From positions 1 through 33,730 of the forward strand of contig DATELY010000057.1 of NCBI GenBank assembly GCA_035276085.1: a DNA stretch of 33,730 nt, given 5' to 3'. This DNA is from DATELY01 sp035276085. Lineage in GTDB: Bacteria; Pseudomonadota; Gammaproteobacteria; Steroidobacterales; Steroidobacteraceae. The notes beneath the pieces are model-generated. The model was not told where the DNA came from. It saw only the letters and a program-made list of their open reading frames with translations, and made no database searches. The translations under genes were made by a program, and so were the position numbers. Position 1 is the first letter of the stretch. Each line of letters starts with the position of its first letter. Below are positions 16,823-25,171 of this stretch, piece by piece.

Positions 16823-17647
16823 TTACTGCGCGGCCTTGGGCGTGTACTCGCCCAAGCCGGGCTTGTAGCTCTTCTCGTCGATGAACTGGCGGATGCCTTC
16901 TTTGCGGCCCTCGCTGTCGAAACTTCTGAGCGCCTCGCCCATCCGAGTTAGATAGTCTTCGGCCTCGTCGTAGGTCATCGCGCCAACCCGGCGCACCGCG
17001 TCCTTGGCGTATTTCAGTGTGACCGGGTTCTTCTTCAGCAGGATATTTGCGACCTCGCGGGCCCGTTCCTCCAGGTTCTCCAGCGGAACGCTTTCGTTGA
17101 CAAGCCGCCACTCGGCAGCCTTCTTGCCGTCGATCAGGCCGCCGGTCAGGGCGAGCCACATCGCATCGCGCAGCGGTAGCAGTTCCACAGCGACCTTGGT
17201 CACGCCGCCGCCGGGCAAGATGCCCCAGTTGATCTCCGACAGGCCGAACTGCGCTTCGTCCGCGGCGATTGCCAGGTCGCAGGCGAACAGTGGGGCAAAG
17301 CCGCCACCGAAGCACCAACCGTTAACCGCCGCGATGGTTGGCTTCTGGAACCAGCGCAGGCGCCGGAACCAGCCATAGGATTCACGCTGCGACTTGCGCA
17401 CACCGCGCAGGCCCTGCGCCTCGGTCTCGCGGAAGTATTCCTTTAGGTCCATGCCGGCAGACCAGGCCGTACCCTCGCCGCCCAGCACCAGCACGCCGAC
17501 GTTGTCGTCGAACTCCAGTTCGTCGAGCACCTCCATCATGCGGCGGTTGAGCTTGGGGCTCATGGCGTTACGCTTGTCTGGGCGCGTAAACTTTACCCAT
17601 GCGATGCGATTCTCAATCCGAACCGATACGACATCACGATCATTCAT
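16823..17647 (-). CDS. ech: Feruloyl-CoA (p-hydroxycinnamoyl-CoA) hydratase/lyase
   Basis: A 274-residue crotonase-fold enzyme of the HCHL type. WSAGMDLKEYFRE (about 62-74) and NGWCFGGGFAPLFACDLAIA (about 109-128) form the CoA-ester oxyanion hole. FGLSEINWGILPGGGVTK (about 134-151) contains the Glu that corresponds to the catalytic Glu of Pseudomonas HCHL. The WGI.PG signature separates this group from ordinary enoyl-CoA hydratases. It hydrates feruloyl-CoA and cleaves it to vanillin plus acetyl-CoA, so no thiolase is needed in this branch. The start is fixed by GAAGGAAG 7 nt before the ATG. It is the first enzyme gene after marR (33-bp gap), in the order marR-ech-fcs-vdh. Length and motifs are complete. 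Confidence 0.93.
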   Translation of the reverse strand: MNDRDVVSVRIENRIAWVKFTRPDKRNAMSPKLNRRMMEVLDELEFDDNVGVLVLGGEGTAWSAGMDLKEYFRETEAQGLRGVRKSQRESYGWFRRLRWFQKPTIAAVNGWCFGGGFAPLFACDLAIAADEAQFGLSEINWGILPGGGVTKVAVELLPLRDAMWLALTGGLIDGKKAAEWRLVNESVPLENLEERAREVANILLKKNPVTLKYAKDAVRRVGAMTYDEAEDYLTRMGEALRSFDSEGRKEGIRQFIDEKSYKPGLGEYTPKAAQ

Positions 17648-17680
17648 GCTGGTCTTCCTTCGTGGGTGGTAGAAAATGGC

Positions 17681-18142
17681 CTAGGGCTGCTCGGCGACTT
17701 CGCCGGCCAGCGCCTCAGCCGTGGCGGCTGCGTTCAATTTGGACAGCAGGGTCAGCAGGGTGCGCCGCTCAGTTGCATTCAGACCAACGCAGGTACGGTC
17801 GCCCGCTTCCGCCAGGCGCTGCAGTGCCGCGTGCAGCGTGCGTTCGCCTAGGCTAGTCAGGAGCAGGCCCTTGCTGCGACGGTCGCGGCCCTCGGCGCGC
17901 TCGATCAGCCCCTGCTCAGCGAGTGCGTTGGCGATCTTCATGCCGGCCGCGCGGTTGACCAGCAGCCGATTGCCCAATTCGGTCTGGTCGCAGCCAGGCT
18001 GCTCACGAATATGGAATAGGGCGGTGACGCGGGCCGGGGTCAGGTCTAAATCGACCAGCGCCGCCCGCGCTTGGTAACCAGAAGTCAGTGCCGCCAGTTG
18101 CAGTTGATACCCGAGGTCTGCTTCGAGATTAGGTTTTGTCAT
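17681..18142 (-). CDS. MarR-family repressor of the ferulate operon
   Basis: A 153-residue winged-helix MarR protein. The helix-turn-helix spans QTELGNRLLVNRAAGMKIAN (about residues 55-74) and the wing AEGRDRRSKGLLLTSLGE (about 83-100) has the family DxRxxxLxLT pattern. It starts the minus-strand operon in front of ech, fcs and vdh. In several proteobacteria MarR proteins at such loci (FerR/FerC/CouR types) are released from DNA by hydroxycinnamoyl-CoA thioesters, so this is the expected mode here. The 17-bp palindrome at 18162-18178 directly upstream is the obvious binding site and implies autoregulation. The start at 18142 is backed by TTGGAGCG upstream. Confidence 0.88.
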   Translation of the reverse strand: MTKPNLEADLGYQLQLAALTSGYQARAALVDLDLTPARVTALFHIREQPGCDQTELGNRLLVNRAAGMKIANALAEQGLIERAEGRDRRSKGLLLTSLGERTLHAALQRLAEAGDRTCVGLNATERRTLLTLLSKLNAAATAEALAGEVAEQP

Positions 18143-18161
18143 TGTCGTAGCGCTCCAATTT

Positions 18162-18214
18162 TGTATCCAGTGGATACATTTTGCATTAGAAGCCCGACGC
18201 TTGCAACAGGGATG
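18162..18214 (-). promoter_or_regulatory. marR-ech-fcs-vdh promoter and 17-bp operator
   Basis: Read on the minus strand, CATCCCTGTTGCAA (18214-18201) contains a -35-like TTGCAA. After 17 nt comes a -10-like CAAAAT (18183-18178), followed at once by the perfect palindrome TGTATCCACTGGATACA (18178-18162). An operator laid over the transcription start fits repression by MarR. The whole arrangement, with identical 22-nt spacing between the 14-mer and the palindrome, is repeated at 7803-7855 on the other strand. The role is inferred from position and symmetry. Confidence 0.75.
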
Positions 18215-18339
18215 TGCGAGGGTAGTTCACATGCGCTCGAATCTCCGGAGAGGTATCGGGAACAGCATCACAGCAAGGTGGTTGCATCGCCGGATGCTTT
18301 TGTGTCATCGCAGATTTCCTACTCAGTGGTCGGCCAGAA

Positions 18340-18740
18340 CTGATGAGGGTGTCGGCAGCGGCACGATGTCTGCTCCCGATTTCTCGGCTGGCTTCACGGC
18401 TTCAATGTTTTCGGCCAGCGTGCCGAACGCCGCTTGAAAGGACGGGCATTTCGGGCGTGTCCAATGCGACGATGTTCCGGCTAGGTCGGAATGCTTCAGA
18501 AAAGCGTTCACGGCTGGCGGGCGTGGGACTGAATACGCGCACTGACTGGAGCGGCCGCACGGCATTCAGGCAATCGAGCGCATTCTGTGCTCCAAAGCCT
18601 GATCCAATCACCGCAACGCGTGGCGGACGATGAGGGCGCCAGGAGCTCCACTGCCAAAGTCGCAGCGGGTGCCGTACGGAGCCCGGTGATACGGTTGTCG
18701 CTGATCAACGCGCTCAGGGCCATGGCTGCCGGTTGAAAGT
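18340..18740 (-). pseudogene. Ornithine cyclodeaminase / mu-crystallin family remnant
   Basis: On the minus strand ALSALISDNRITGLRTAPAA and TLAVELLAP are followed, after a frameshift, by VAVIGSGFGAQNALDCLNAV, RPLQSVRVFSPTPASRERF and IVALDTPEMPV. After another shift SGADIVPLPTPSSVLAD appears. These are the TxLRTAAATA block, the NAD(P) motif and the ADIVVTAT block of the ornithine cyclodeaminase / mu-crystallin (ketimine reductase) family. The N-terminus is not clear and the C-terminal third is absent. The gene is dead and sits between the ferulate operon and the P450 operon. Confidence 0.75.
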
Positions 18741-18944
18741 GAGATCAGGCAGCTCAGTATCTCGCGCAGCGGGCGCATGAAGACGCGGCGATCGACATCT
18801 TTCATTTCGTGGGAGCCCAAGGCTTCCCGATTGGGGAACTCTGGTCGCGCGGGCTGCCCGACTGCCGCGAAATCGTGGATTTCGGGACCGCGGTGAGATG
18901 CCCCTCATGCGGCAGGTAAGTAGATACCCTATTTTCTCTTATTT

Positions 18945-18968
18945 GAAATTGAACTCACTTTCAATTTC
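18945..18968. promoter_or_regulatory. 24-bp inverted repeat, candidate TetR operator
   Basis: GAAATTGAA (18945-18953) and TTCAATTTC (18960-18968) form a perfect 9-bp inverted repeat with a 6-bp spacer, 17 bp before the first possible tetR start (18986) and 53 bp before the second (19022). The AT-rich symmetric site directly in front of a TetR gene is a natural autoregulatory operator and probably controls the downstream P450 operon too, because no other clear promoter lies between tetR and the P450 gene. Function is inferred from position and symmetry. Confidence 0.6.
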
Positions 18969-19021
18969 TGAATCAACTCGCTAGAATGCCACCATCAAAG
19001 CAAAAGTTGACCAGTAAAGCC

Positions 19022-19669
19022 ATGGAAACAGAGCAGCCATCTCGACCGCGTGCAGGAACAAAGCGCAGCAAAACCGAAGCGATGATCAAGGACGCTGCTC
19101 GCCGTGTGCTGGCGCGCGATGGATACGTCAACGCCAAGATCGGGGACATCGCAGACGAAGCAGGCAAGGCGATCGGTTCCTTTTATCAGTACTTCAAGAA
19201 CAAGGAGGAGTTGCTCCTTGCGCTTGCAGAAGAGTTTCGCGTCGCGCTGCGTGACAGCATCAGCCCTCCCAGTAGCATCGACGAAGATCCCTTTGAGAAC
19301 TTTCGCGAGATGCTAGGCTCGTTCTGGCGCGTCTATCGCGAACACCGTGCGGTCGCGGTCGCCGTGTTTCAGGCATCAATGGTGAACGAATCGTTTGCAG
19401 CCATCTGGCGTGAGGTCCGTGCGGAAGGTATTCGGGTGAGCAGCACTCGCATTCGCCTTGCCCAGCGACTTGGTTATTGCACTGGTGTCGACCCTGAAGT
19501 CGCTGGGTCAAGCCTGTGTTCCATGATCGAGTTCACTTGCTATAACTGGGCCATCGGCGATGGTGACCTGGAAATACTTGGTCGTGACATAGACGACGAC
19601 GTGCTGACGGACACGTTGACCAAGATGGCCATCGGCGCTATTCGTTGGCGAGAGCAGTCGCCGCCCTGA
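19022..19669 (+). CDS. TetR-family regulator of the P450 operon
   Basis: A 215-residue TetR regulator (227 if the upstream ATG at 18986 is used; neither start has a strong ribosome-binding site). The DNA-binding helices span KTEAMIKDAARRVLARDGYV and AKIGDIADEAGKAIGSFYQY followed by FKNKEELLLALAEEF, in the N-terminal 75 residues. The C-terminal ligand domain has aromatic and hydrophobic residues (SFWRVYREHRAVAVAVFQA) but no nameable subgroup. It is transcribed in the same direction as the P450 gene, 71 bp upstream, so the regulator and operon probably form one unit under the 18945-18968 operator. The ligand is presumably the pathway substrate or an acyl-CoA intermediate; this is inference. Confidence 0.85.
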   Translation: METEQPSRPRAGTKRSKTEAMIKDAARRVLARDGYVNAKIGDIADEAGKAIGSFYQYFKNKEELLLALAEEFRVALRDSISPPSSIDEDPFENFREMLGSFWRVYREHRAVAVAVFQASMVNESFAAIWREVRAEGIRVSSTRIRLAQRLGYCTGVDPEVAGSSLCSMIEFTCYNWAIGDGDLEILGRDIDDDVLTDTLTKMAIGAIRWREQSPP

Positions 19670-19740
19670 CATTCCCCGATTCGAGAACAAGAGCGAGATG
19701 CCCTTCGGCAGGGGAGCGCTCGCCTATATGCCATGCAAAC

Positions 19741-21048
19741 ATGTCCGGCACAAAAATGCCGATGGAGGCAACCTTGACTCAAGTGTCTGATACCGACAAC
19801 GATCTGTTCAACCTTCCGCACTGCGAACGAATGCTCGATCCGCAGCCCGTGTACAGGGAGCTGGTTGCCAAAGGGCCGGTTGTACGCGTTCGTAACCCTG
19901 TTGGAACGGAGGTCTACATGATCACGCATTGGGCTGAAGGCTTGGTCGCTTTGAATGATCCGCGCATCGCCAAGGGGGCGCAATACATGCAGCTCGCGCT
20001 TGCCAAGACTGGCAAGAGTGGGCCGAGCTCTGGCTTTCCGATCTCTGGCGCGCAAGCCGGCAATCTGCTCAATACGGATGCACCCGAACATACGCGTTTG
20101 CGATCGCTCGTGAACCTCGCGTTTTCGCCGCGCAGACTCGAGGCGATGCGTACGATGATCGAAAAGATGGTCGATGATCTGACCGATGCGATGCGGGGCC
20201 GCGATAGTGCTGACCTGATTGGGGACTTCGCATATCCGATCGGGATCACGGTTATCTGCACGATGCTGGGGGTACCGGAAGACCGCAGGGCGGATTTTCG
20301 CCAGTGGGCTGCCTGGGCAATGACGCCGGGCCATAGTGACCAGGAGCGAGGTATCTCGCTGCTGCAGGACTATCTGGTGGGATTGATCGACGAGAAGCGT
20401 GCCGCTATCCCGGCGGGGACATCGCCTGACGAACAACCGGACTTGCTGTCGGCCATGATCGCTGCTCGCGATGCCAAGGATGCACTGAGCGACGAAGAGC
20501 TTCGCAGCATGGCCTACCTGCTGCTCATCGCCGGACACGAAACGACAGTCGGGCTAATCGGTAACACGCTGTTGCATCTGCTGCGTAATCCAGAGCAGAT
20601 GGCGTTGCTTCAGGCCGACGCGGGTCTTGTAAAACAGGCTGTCGAGGAAACCCTGCGCTATGACGGTTCGGTGCACCGGACAACGTTCCGCGTCACCATC
20701 GAGGACGTCACCATCGGTGACACCACGATTCCGCGCGGCAGCTTCGTACAGATTCTGATAGCTGCACTGAATCGCGATCCTGCACGGTTCGAGAATCCCG
20801 ATCGCTTTGATATCACGCGCACAATCAAGCAGCACACTGCATTCGGACATGGCCCCCACTTCTGCCTGGGTTCGCATCTCGCTCGGATGGAAGCGCAGAC
20901 GGCTGTTGCGCGCGTCGTGAAGTCATTCCCTCAAATGGCGCTAGCGTGCGAGCCGGAGGATATTCCCTGGGTGAGCACCGTGATCCGCGGGGTGCAATCG
21001 ATGCCGGTCAGTCTCAGCGGTGCGGTGACCGTTGGCGAACCGCAATGA
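19741..21048 (+). CDS. Soluble bacterial cytochrome P450
   Basis: A complete class I-type P450 of about 435 residues. The I-helix oxygen-activation motif AGHETT lies at about 264-269, ExxR as EETLR at about 303-306, and the haem loop FGHGPHFCLGSHLARME holds the ligand Cys at about 375. NTDAPEHTRLR in the N-terminal third is the usual C-helix region. No membrane anchor is present, so it is cytoplasmic and needs separate redox partners. The start is uncertain: ATG codons at 19741, 19756 and 19762 are all possible and none has a good ribosome-binding site; homology begins around LFNLPHCERMLDP. The stop overlaps the ATG of the aldehyde dehydrogenase (ATGA). Followed by alcohol and aldehyde dehydrogenases, it most likely hydroxylates a terminal methyl or side-chain carbon. 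The CYP family cannot be assigned by eye. Confidence 0.92.
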   Translation: MSGTKMPMEATLTQVSDTDNDLFNLPHCERMLDPQPVYRELVAKGPVVRVRNPVGTEVYMITHWAEGLVALNDPRIAKGAQYMQLALAKTGKSGPSSGFPISGAQAGNLLNTDAPEHTRLRSLVNLAFSPRRLEAMRTMIEKMVDDLTDAMRGRDSADLIGDFAYPIGITVICTMLGVPEDRRADFRQWAAWAMTPGHSDQERGISLLQDYLVGLIDEKRAAIPAGTSPDEQPDLLSAMIAARDAKDALSDEELRSMAYLLLIAGHETTVGLIGNTLLHLLRNPEQMALLQADAGLVKQAVEETLRYDGSVHRTTFRVTIEDVTIGDTTIPRGSFVQILIAALNRDPARFENPDRFDITRTIKQHTAFGHGPHFCLGSHLARMEAQTAVARVVKSFPQMALACEPEDIPWVSTVIRGVQSMPVSLSGAVTVGEPQ

Positions 21049-22481
21049 GTGCAACATCGATGAAAACGTACCTCAATGTCGTCGGTGGCTCGAGCACGAG
21101 TGCATCGGATTTCTATGACGTAATAGATCCCGCCACGCTGGGCACAGTCGCGCAGGCGCCGATCTCTTCCGTCGAAGACCTTGACGCGGCGGTTGCAGCG
21201 GCCAATGCCGCGTCGCGCGGAGTCTGGGCGCACGATCTGACGAAGCGAAGGGCGATGCTGGGACTGTGTGCGCACAGGATCGAAGCCTTCAGCGACGAAC
21301 TCGCCAACATTCTGAGCCAGGAGCAAGGCAAGCCGCTGGCTGCTGCAAAAGGGGAAATCGCGACGGCGGTACGTCTGCTCAGCTATTACGCACACAAGGA
21401 CGATCGCAAGGAAACCCTGCGTCGCCGCGCCTCCGAATATGTCGACGTGGTGCGTGCGCCCATTGGTACGGTTGGCTTGATCGTGCCGTGGAACTATCCC
21501 ATCGCCATTCTGATGATGAAGCTGGCCCCGGCCCTTTGGGCAGGGAATACTGTGGTCATCAAGCCGGCACCGTCGACCCCGCTCACGACGTTGAAATTCT
21601 GCGCGCTGCTCGCAGACATCCTGCCCGCGGGGGTGATTAACACGGTCACAGGCGAGGGCGACATCGGCCAGGCCTTGGTCGAGCATGCGGGGGTCCGCAA
21701 GGTGTCCTTTACGGGATCCACTCCCACCGGTGCACGCGTGATGCAAAGCGCTGCCCCCATGTTGAAGCGTCTGACGCTTGAGCTCGGGGGGAACGACGCA
21801 GCGATCATCTGTCAGGATGCAAACATCGACGACATCGCTCCCCGAGCTTTCAGCAACGCATTCACGAACGCGGGGCAGCTCTGCTGTGCGATCAAGCGGT
21901 TATACGTGCACCGTAGCGTGTCCGACCAGATGATCGATCGTCTCACGCAGATTGCCAGGGGCTGGCGAGTCGGGCCGGGGCTTGCTCCGGAAACACAGAT
22001 GGGGCCATTGAACAACGCAGCCCAACGCAATCATGTTCGTGCGCTACTTGAGGATGCTGTCGCCCGAGGTGGAACGATCCATGTGGGTGGAGAACCCCTC
22101 GATGGATACGACGGGTATTTCCTGACGCCTGCCATTGTTTCTGGTGTGGGTGACGAGGCCCGCCTCGTCAAGGAAGAGCAATTCGGCCCAGCGCTCCCGG
22201 TGTTGCCGTTCGACACGATCGACGAGGCCATCGAGCGCGCCAATGCCTCTGAGTTTGGCCTTGGCGGATCGGTCTGGTCTTCAAATGTTGCCACCGCAGT
22301 TGAGACTGCTTCCAGATTGGAAGCAGTCAATCTCTATGTGAATCAACATGCCGTGCCTCCCGATCCGGAACTGCCTTTCGGCGGCATGAAGTCGAGCGGG
22401 TTCGGCTACGAGCTGGGCGAGTGGGGCTGCGACGATTTCAGCATTCGCAAGGTGCTCAATGTGAAAACAGGAGCGGCGTGA
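21045..22481 (+). CDS. NAD-dependent aldehyde dehydrogenase
   Basis: A 478-residue aldehyde dehydrogenase. VPWNYP (about 148-153) has the oxyanion Asn, FTGSTPTG (about 222-229) the cofactor loop, LTLELGGND the general base Glu-246 and NAGQLCCAIKR the catalytic Cys-280. PFGGMKSSGFGYELG near the C-terminus is the usual oligomerisation/active-site tail. It belongs to the general betaine/succinate-semialdehyde-like branch and is only distantly similar to the vanillin dehydrogenase at 13611. Its ATG overlaps the P450 stop and its stop overlaps the next ATG, so translation is coupled. In context it turns the aldehyde made by the neighbouring alcohol dehydrogenase into the carboxylic acid for CoA activation. 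Confidence 0.9.
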   Translation: MSATSMKTYLNVVGGSSTSASDFYDVIDPATLGTVAQAPISSVEDLDAAVAAANAASRGVWAHDLTKRRAMLGLCAHRIEAFSDELANILSQEQGKPLAAAKGEIATAVRLLSYYAHKDDRKETLRRRASEYVDVVRAPIGTVGLIVPWNYPIAILMMKLAPALWAGNTVVIKPAPSTPLTTLKFCALLADILPAGVINTVTGEGDIGQALVEHAGVRKVSFTGSTPTGARVMQSAAPMLKRLTLELGGNDAAIICQDANIDDIAPRAFSNAFTNAGQLCCAIKRLYVHRSVSDQMIDRLTQIARGWRVGPGLAPETQMGPLNNAAQRNHVRALLEDAVARGGTIHVGGEPLDGYDGYFLTPAIVSGVGDEARLVKEEQFGPALPVLPFDTIDEAIERANASEFGLGGSVWSSNVATAVETASRLEAVNLYVNQHAVPPDPELPFGGMKSSGFGYELGEWGCDDFSIRKVLNVKTGAA

Positions 22482-23584
22482 TGCGAACCATGCGTGCCGC
22501 GCTACTCGAATCCCCACGCGGTCGACTCCGGATCGTCGAAGGCGTGGAAATTGATGATCCGCGCGAAGGCGAAGTCCTGGTGCGGGTCCGCCATTGCGGT
22601 GTGTGTCAATCGGACCTCAGTATTGTCGACGGAGCTATGCCATATCCCATGCCGGTCATCCTTGGGCATGAGGCATCGGGTACGGTCGAGGCAATTGGCC
22701 CTGGCGTTACGGATCTGAAGATTGGTGATCGCGTGGTGCTGTCGGTGCGGCCGCCTTGTGGGGAATGTGAATTCTGCTTGCGCAATCAGCCTGTGCTTTG
22801 CAAAGCCGCGCCGAGCCCGGCCACATCAAGCACGCCGGCTGCCTCGCGTCTGCGTCGCAACGGGGTGGAGATCACCCAGGGATTGCGATTGGGGGCGTTT
22901 GCAGAGTACGCGCTGGTCGAAAGAGCTGGCGTGGTGGTGGTGCCGGATGGCGTCCCGTTGAGCGAAGCGGCCGTGGTCGGGTGTGCGGTGCAAACCGGGA
23001 TGGGTTCGGTGTTCAACATCGCCCAGGTGAGTGCAGGAAGGACTGCTGCTGTGATCGGGCTTGGCGGAATCGGTCTATCGACCGTTCAAGGCCTGAAGCT
23101 CAGCGGAGTCAAAGCCCTGATCGGCATTGACCCACACCCGACAAGGCGCGACAAGGCGCTGACGCTGGGTGCCAGTGCCGTCTTCGACAGCGCAGATGTG
23201 GCGCTAGCAAGTGATGCCCTGGCTTGCGTTGAGAACGAAGGCTTCGACTACGTCTTTGACTGCGTTTGCGCACCGGGAACCATGCAGGTGGCGGCGAAGC
23301 TTGTCAAGAAAGGTGGGCAGATCGTACTGATCGGGGTGGCGAAAGGGGGAACAGCGGTTGAAGTGCCAGCCTTGGATGTCGTGCTCAAGCAACTCAGCAT
23401 CAAGGGCTCCTTTCTCGGGAATTGTCATGCGCAACGCGACATGACCCGGTACCTCGACCTGTGTTGCAACAACAAACTGAATCTCAAGAGCCTGGTCACG
23501 AGAGAGCGCCCGTTGGACGAGATCAACGAAGCGTTCGAGGACATGCGTAACGGCGTGGGCGTTCGTACCGTGTTGAGTATTTAG
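22481..23584 (+). CDS. Zinc-dependent alcohol dehydrogenase (MDR family)
   Basis: A 367-residue medium-chain dehydrogenase. RHCGVCQSD (about 37-45) gives the catalytic-zinc Cys, GHEASG (about 62-67) the His/Glu pair, and PPCGECEFCLRNQPVLC the four structural-zinc cysteines (about 93, 96, 99 and 107). GLGGIGLSTVQG is the NAD-binding turn and FDYVFDCVCAPGT lies in the cofactor domain. The gene overlaps the aldehyde dehydrogenase stop by one base (TGATG) with ACAGGAGC as ribosome-binding site. It resembles aryl- and allyl-alcohol dehydrogenases of catabolic operons. It is expected to oxidise the alcohol produced by the P450. Substrate specificity cannot be read from sequence. Confidence 0.9.
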   Translation: MRTMRAALLESPRGRLRIVEGVEIDDPREGEVLVRVRHCGVCQSDLSIVDGAMPYPMPVILGHEASGTVEAIGPGVTDLKIGDRVVLSVRPPCGECEFCLRNQPVLCKAAPSPATSSTPAASRLRRNGVEITQGLRLGAFAEYALVERAGVVVVPDGVPLSEAAVVGCAVQTGMGSVFNIAQVSAGRTAAVIGLGGIGLSTVQGLKLSGVKALIGIDPHPTRRDKALTLGASAVFDSADVALASDALACVENEGFDYVFDCVCAPGTMQVAAKLVKKGGQIVLIGVAKGGTAVEVPALDVVLKQLSIKGSFLGNCHAQRDMTRYLDLCCNNKLNLKSLVTRERPLDEINEAFEDMRNGVGVRTVLSI

Positions 23585-23596
23585 CAAGGTGAAGCG

Positions 23597-25171
23597 ATGA
23601 ATCTGTGTCTGACATCCTCGGTGACGAGAGCGGCTCAAATCAACCCAGACGGTTTGGCCGTCGCAGGTCCCGGTGCGGTTTCGTGGAAGGTCTTTGCTGA
23701 ACGGGTGAATCGTGTGGCGGCAGGCCTACTGGCCGTTGGCGTCCGTTCCGGCGATCGCGTCGCATTGCTGTCGTTGAACCGGCCGGAGTTTCTGGAGGCA
23801 CAGCATGCGATCTGGGCGGCCGGCGCTGTGCTTATCCCGATCAACCATCGGCTTGCGGCGTCCGAGATCATCGACATTCTGAACGACGCGCAAGTCAGTT
23901 GCCTGATGGTCGATGAAGACCACACGGCCAACATACCGGAAGTCGTGAAGTCGGTTGAGAGCCTGCAGTTGTTGGTTGCTTTGCAGGAACCCAAGGTGTT
24001 GGCGTTGAACGCTTTCGGTGTTCCTGTGGCCTTGCTGACGCAGTTGCGGGACACAGAGCCGATGGCCACGACGCTGGCCATGGTGGACGACGAGTCCACG
24101 GCGGCTATCTTCTACACCGGCGGGACAACGGGCCGACCCAAGGGGGTCATGCTGTCTCACAAATCGTTTGCTGTGCAGGCGCTTGTCATGGCCAACGCGC
24201 TACAGCTTCAGGCCGACAGTGTCTATCTGCACGCAACACCGATGTTCCATCTGGCGGATTTCGGGATCGGATTGGCACTGACGATCGTCGCCGGTGCCCA
24301 CACCTTCATGCCCCGGTTCGGCGCGGCTCAGGCGATCGAGCGAATCGCGGCCGTTGGTGTTACGGAAGTCAATCTCGTGCCCACGATGCTCGCGACCATC
24401 TTGGATGAGCTCACCACCGATCAAACGTCGGTATTGATGAAGATTCGAACCGTTGCGTACGGAGGCTCTTCGATTACTGCGCCACTTCTGCGGCGGCTTA
24501 TGCAGGCCATGCCGCTAGCGCGCTTCCGTCAGTTCTACGGAATGACCGAACTCTGCGGCGCCTGTACGACCTTACCGCCGGATCGGCACGTTGTCGATGG
24601 CTCGCTTGCTGGCAAGCTGGGAAGCGCAGGGCAGGCGTTGCCGATGACCGAGGTCGAGATCCGCAGTACCGACGGGGAATGCTTGGAGAACGGACAGCTT
24701 GGCGAAATCGTCGTCCGCGGTCCACAGATGATGCAAGGCTACTGGCAGAACATTGCCGCAACCGAAGCGGCGCTCAGCAATGGCTGGCTGCGCACCGGTG
24801 ACGTCGGCGTCGTCGATGCCAACGGATTTGTGACGATCATCGATCGGATCAAGGACATGATCGTGACCGGCGGTGAAAACGTTTATTCGGTCGAAGTCGA
24901 GAGCGTCCTGGCGAGCCATCCCGGCGTAGCGGCGTGCGCGGTCATCGGGCTTCCGGACCCCAAATGGGGTGAGCGTATTCACGCGGTCGTCGTCAAGCGT
25001 CCCAATACGTGCCTCTCAGAAGACGACCTGGACGAGCACTGCCGGACACGGATCGCCGGATACAAACGGCCGCGCAGCTATGAGATTCGCGAGAACGCAT
25101 TGCCTTTGAGTGGAGCAGGAAAAGTCCGTAAGGCGCAACTGAAGGAAGATGCACTGAACAGGTCTTCCTGA
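23597..25171 (+). CDS. AMP-forming acyl-CoA synthetase
   Basis: A 524-residue ANL-superfamily ligase. The phosphate loop YTGGTTGRPKGVML spans about 173-186, FYGMTELCGACTT lies near 313, RTGDVGVVDANGFVTIIDR near 398 and IKDMIVTGGENVYSVEVE just after the hinge. SGAGKVRKAQLKE, with the adenylation Lys, lies near the C-terminus. The protein resembles medium-chain or aromatic acid:CoA ligases (FadD/Fcs-like). AAGGTGA before the ATG is a ribosome-binding site, and only 12 bp separate it from the alcohol dehydrogenase. In the pathway it activates the acid formed by the P450/ADH/ALDH trio for beta-oxidation. It is a different subtype from the fcs of the minus-strand operon. Confidence 0.88.
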   Translation: MNLCLTSSVTRAAQINPDGLAVAGPGAVSWKVFAERVNRVAAGLLAVGVRSGDRVALLSLNRPEFLEAQHAIWAAGAVLIPINHRLAASEIIDILNDAQVSCLMVDEDHTANIPEVVKSVESLQLLVALQEPKVLALNAFGVPVALLTQLRDTEPMATTLAMVDDESTAAIFYTGGTTGRPKGVMLSHKSFAVQALVMANALQLQADSVYLHATPMFHLADFGIGLALTIVAGAHTFMPRFGAAQAIERIAAVGVTEVNLVPTMLATILDELTTDQTSVLMKIRTVAYGGSSITAPLLRRLMQAMPLARFRQFYGMTELCGACTTLPPDRHVVDGSLAGKLGSAGQALPMTEVEIRSTDGECLENGQLGEIVVRGPQMMQGYWQNIAATEAALSNGWLRTGDVGVVDANGFVTIIDRIKDMIVTGGENVYSVEVESVLASHPGVAACAVIGLPDPKWGERIHAVVVKRPNTCLSEDDLDEHCRTRIAGYKRPRSYEIRENALPLSGAGKVRKAQLKEDALNRSS

